A stretch of DNA of 6,844 nt, from assembly GCA_964354345.1 (NCBI GenBank), contig CAYGZL010000132.1, forward strand, positions 1 to 6,844, written 5' to 3'. The translations under genes and the position numbers were made by a program. Source of the DNA: CAYGZL01 sp964354345 (GTDB lineage: Bacteria; Chloroflexota; Anaerolineae; Anaerolineales; UBA4823). The notes under the pieces are model-generated. The model was given only the letters and a program-made list of their open reading frames with translations. It did not search any database and had not been told where the DNA came from. Shown in pieces: positions 4,833 to 6,844 of the stretch. Numbering within the stretch: the stretch's first letter is position 1; each line of letters opens with the position of its first letter.

Positions 4833-6844
4833 ATCCAAACGATACCGCACCCCATATCCCAGGCGATCCGGGGAATGAGAGATCCTATACAGTGATCGGC
4901 AGCAGCCCGATCCGCGCCGATGGTGTCGATAAAGTCACCGGCAAGGCGCTGTATGGCAATGATATCCGACTGCCAGAGATGTTGTACGGGGCTGTGCTGC
5001 GCAGTTGCCATGCTCATGCACGCCTGGTGGCGATCGACGCACGCAAGGCGCTGGCTTTACCGGGCGTGACTGCAGTGATCACGGCGGTAGATTTGTATGA
5101 TTACACTGGCAGCGACGAGCGAGCAAGAAACCTGCGCTATCAGAATGATAACATCCTGGCGCGTACTAAAGTACTCTATTACGGTCATGCGATAGCGGCG
5201 GTAGCTGCGACCACGCCCGAGCTGGCCCAACAGGCGATCCGACTGATCCAGGTGGAATACGAACTGCTGCCTCCGGTGCTGGATGTGCGCCAGGCGATGC
5301 AGGCAGATGCGCCGATTCTGCTGAATGACCTGCGTACAGCCGGGTTGACCGAAGACGAACCGCGACCGAGCAACATAGCCTTTCACCAGCGGATCGTCCA
5401 GGGCGACCTGGAACAAGGTTTCCGGCAAGCCGTTGTGATTGTCGAGCGGGAGTTTACCACCAGCCCGGTTCACCAGGGGTACCTGGAGCCACAGAACGCT
5501 ACCGCGCTCTACAATCGGGATGGTCAGATCACGATCTGGTGCAGCACCCAGGGCGCGTTCGGTGTGCGTGACCAGGTGGCGGAGATAATCCATGTGCCTG
5601 TTTCGAAAATACGTGTGATCCCGATGGAGATTGGGGGTGGTTTCGGGGGGAAAAACAACGTCTACCTGGAGCCGCTGGCAGCGCTGCTCTCGTTGAAGAG
5701 TGGCTACCGTCCGGTGAAAATGATTATGGGCTATGACGAGGTGCTAGCTGCCACAGGTCCGGCATCAGGCTCATACATCCGGGTGCGGATGGGCGCTGAC
5801 CGGGATGGGCGGATCACCGCCGCGGATGCGACGCTGATCTATGAATCGGGCGCCTATCCGGGGATGAATGCCATATCCGGCATGGTGGTGTTGTTCTCGC
5901 CCTATCGCATCCCGCATGTCCGTCTGGAAGGATACGATGTGGTGGTCAATAAACCGCGTGTCTCATCCTACCGGGCGCCGGGCGGGACGAATGCGGTCTT
6001 CGCTGCGGAAACTGTGGTGGATGAGCTAAGTGGGAAACTTGGTCTGGATCCGGTTGAGTTCCGCCTGATGAATGGCGTAAAAATTGGCGACAGGCGATCC
6101 TATGGTGGGACGTTTCCCGCGATTGGTCTGTTGGAAACTTTACATGCGGTGCAAGACCATCCGCACTACACTGCACCTCTGGTTGGGGAGTACTGTGGGC
6201 GGGGCGTCGCGGTTGCGTACTGGGGCAACTATGGCGGGAAATCGAGTGCAACTGCCAGCGTCAATGCGGATGGGAGCGTCAACCTGGTAACTGGATCGGT
6301 GGACCTGGGCGGCAGCCGGGTAGCGCTGGCGATGCAGTTAGCCGAAACGCTCGGGTTGCGTGTAGATAAAATCCAACCTCTGGTGGGCGACACTGCCACG
6401 ATCGGTTACACCGAGGGGAGCTACGGAAGCCGGACGACATTTGCCACAGGTTGGGCAGTGTATGAGTTAGGTCAGAGTCTGATCCGCCAGATGACAGCGC
6501 GGGTCGCTCGCATCTGGGAGGTAACGCCGGAGCAGGTGACCTACGAGAAAGGTGTTTTTACGAGCGGTGAAAATAAACTATCCTTCCAGGAACTGGCTGG
6601 AAGATTAGACGAAACCGGTGGTGCAGTGGTCGCCAGCGCGGCAGTGCGCCCGGAAACAGAAGGTCCAGCGTTCGCAGTGCATATCGTGGACGTGGCGGTT
6701 GATCCTGAGACGGGCAAGGTGGATATTTTACGCTACACTGCGCTGCAGGATGTCGGCCGGGCGATCCACAGGGCCGCTGTGGAGGGACAAATCCAGGGTG
6801 GGGTGGCAATGGGAGTGGGTTGGGCGCTCAACGAGGCGTATTAT
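4829..6844 (+). CDS. Molybdenum hydroxylase molybdopterin-binding catalytic (large) subunit, partial at the 3' end
   Basis: The frame stays open for 672 codons to the window edge; the family is usually about 750-800 residues, so roughly 80-130 are missing. The a/b hammerhead domain fits residues about 35-150 (GKALYGNDI at 38-46), followed by the molybdopterin domains. Visible landmarks are HQGYLEPQ (215-222), the cofactor-binding GGGFGGK (269-275), YRAPGG (381-386) before a conserved FAAETVVDELSGKLG helix, GGSR (494-497) and GSRTTFATG (533-541). The catalytic glutamate near the C-terminus (GxGE-like motif) lies beyond the window and cannot be checked. The position that in form I CO dehydrogenase carries AYxCxR is SYRAPG here, so this is not CoxL proper. 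Family members oxidise purines, aldehydes, nicotinate and other N-heterocycles, and the substrate is unassigned. No Tat signal is seen, so it is cytoplasmic. Start ATG 4829 has a good GGAGG. Confidence 0.93.
   Translation, partial: MNPNDTAPHIPGDPGNERSYTVIGSSPIRADGVDKVTGKALYGNDIRLPEMLYGAVLRSCHAHARLVAIDARKALALPGVTAVITAVDLYDYTGSDERARNLRYQNDNILARTKVLYYGHAIAAVAATTPELAQQAIRLIQVEYELLPPVLDVRQAMQADAPILLNDLRTAGLTEDEPRPSNIAFHQRIVQGDLEQGFRQAVVIVEREFTTSPVHQGYLEPQNATALYNRDGQITIWCSTQGAFGVRDQVAEIIHVPVSKIRVIPMEIGGGFGGKNNVYLEPLAALLSLKSGYRPVKMIMGYDEVLAATGPASGSYIRVRMGADRDGRITAADATLIYESGAYPGMNAISGMVVLFSPYRIPHVRLEGYDVVVNKPRVSSYRAPGGTNAVFAAETVVDELSGKLGLDPVEFRLMNGVKIGDRRSYGGTFPAIGLLETLHAVQDHPHYTAPLVGEYCGRGVAVAYWGNYGGKSSATASVNADGSVNLVTGSVDLGGSRVALAMQLAETLGLRVDKIQPLVGDTATIGYTEGSYGSRTTFATGWAVYELGQSLIRQMTARVARIWEVTPEQVTYEKGVFTSGENKLSFQELAGRLDETGGAVVASAAVRPETEGPAFAVHIVDVAVDPETGKVDILRYTALQDVGRAIHRAAVEGQIQGGVAMGVGWALNEAYY

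Noticed and set aside
4190..5017. 275-codon open frame on the minus strand
   Set aside because: It lies opposite the well-supported [2Fe-2S] subunit and the start of the large subunit, and its translation shows no recognisable domain. It is a shadow of strong codon bias on the plus strand.
5057..5593. 178-codon open frame on the minus strand
   Set aside because: It is fully inside the large-subunit gene, which has clear family motifs in its own frame.
3406..6844. Annotation of the operon as aerobic CO dehydrogenase (coxMSL)
   Set aside because: The gene order fits, but the AYxCxR active-site motif of form I CoxL is absent; SYRAPG stands at the equivalent place.

Overview
The window looks like ordinary chromosome of a free-living bacterium with fairly GC-rich DNA. 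Gene content and style (a secreted many-bladed Asp-box/BNR protein, a CoxMSL-type molybdenum hydroxylase operon, strong GGAGG ribosome binding sites, degenerate short tandem repeats between genes) recall Chloroflexota/Anaerolineae. That taxonomic guess is inference from gene type, not from a marker gene. No phage, transposon, CRISPR array, tRNA or rRNA was seen.

Layout. Positions 1-61 are a short upstream region with a degenerate 7-bp repeat. Positions 62-2191 (+) encode a secreted 709-residue protein made almost wholly of Asp-box beta-propeller repeats. Positions 2192-2259 lie between convergent genes and hold a degenerate 8-bp repeat and two nested inverted repeats, possibly a weak two-way terminator. 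Positions 2260-3318 (-) encode a protein of the 37-kDa nucleoid-associated family (NdpA/YejK-like). Positions 3319-3405 are a compact divergent control region with two back-to-back promoter candidates. From 3406 to the window end (+) runs a tightly packed three-gene operon for a molybdenum hydroxylase: FAD subunit, [2Fe-2S] subunit, and molybdopterin-binding catalytic subunit, the last cut off by the window edge.

How the genes work together. The three operon genes form one enzyme: substrate is oxidised at the molybdenum cofactor in the large subunit, electrons pass through two [2Fe-2S] clusters in the small subunit, then to FAD in the medium subunit. Gene order matches coxM-coxS-coxL, but the large subunit lacks the CO dehydrogenase AYxCxR loop, so it is a hydroxylase of unknown substrate and not a form I CO dehydrogenase. 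The propeller protein and the nucleoid protein show no clear functional link to it.

I did not find convincing evidence for a wholly new system. The items most worth a second look are the near-palindromic divergent promoter, the altered active-site loops of the hydroxylase, and the repeat-rich convergent spacer.
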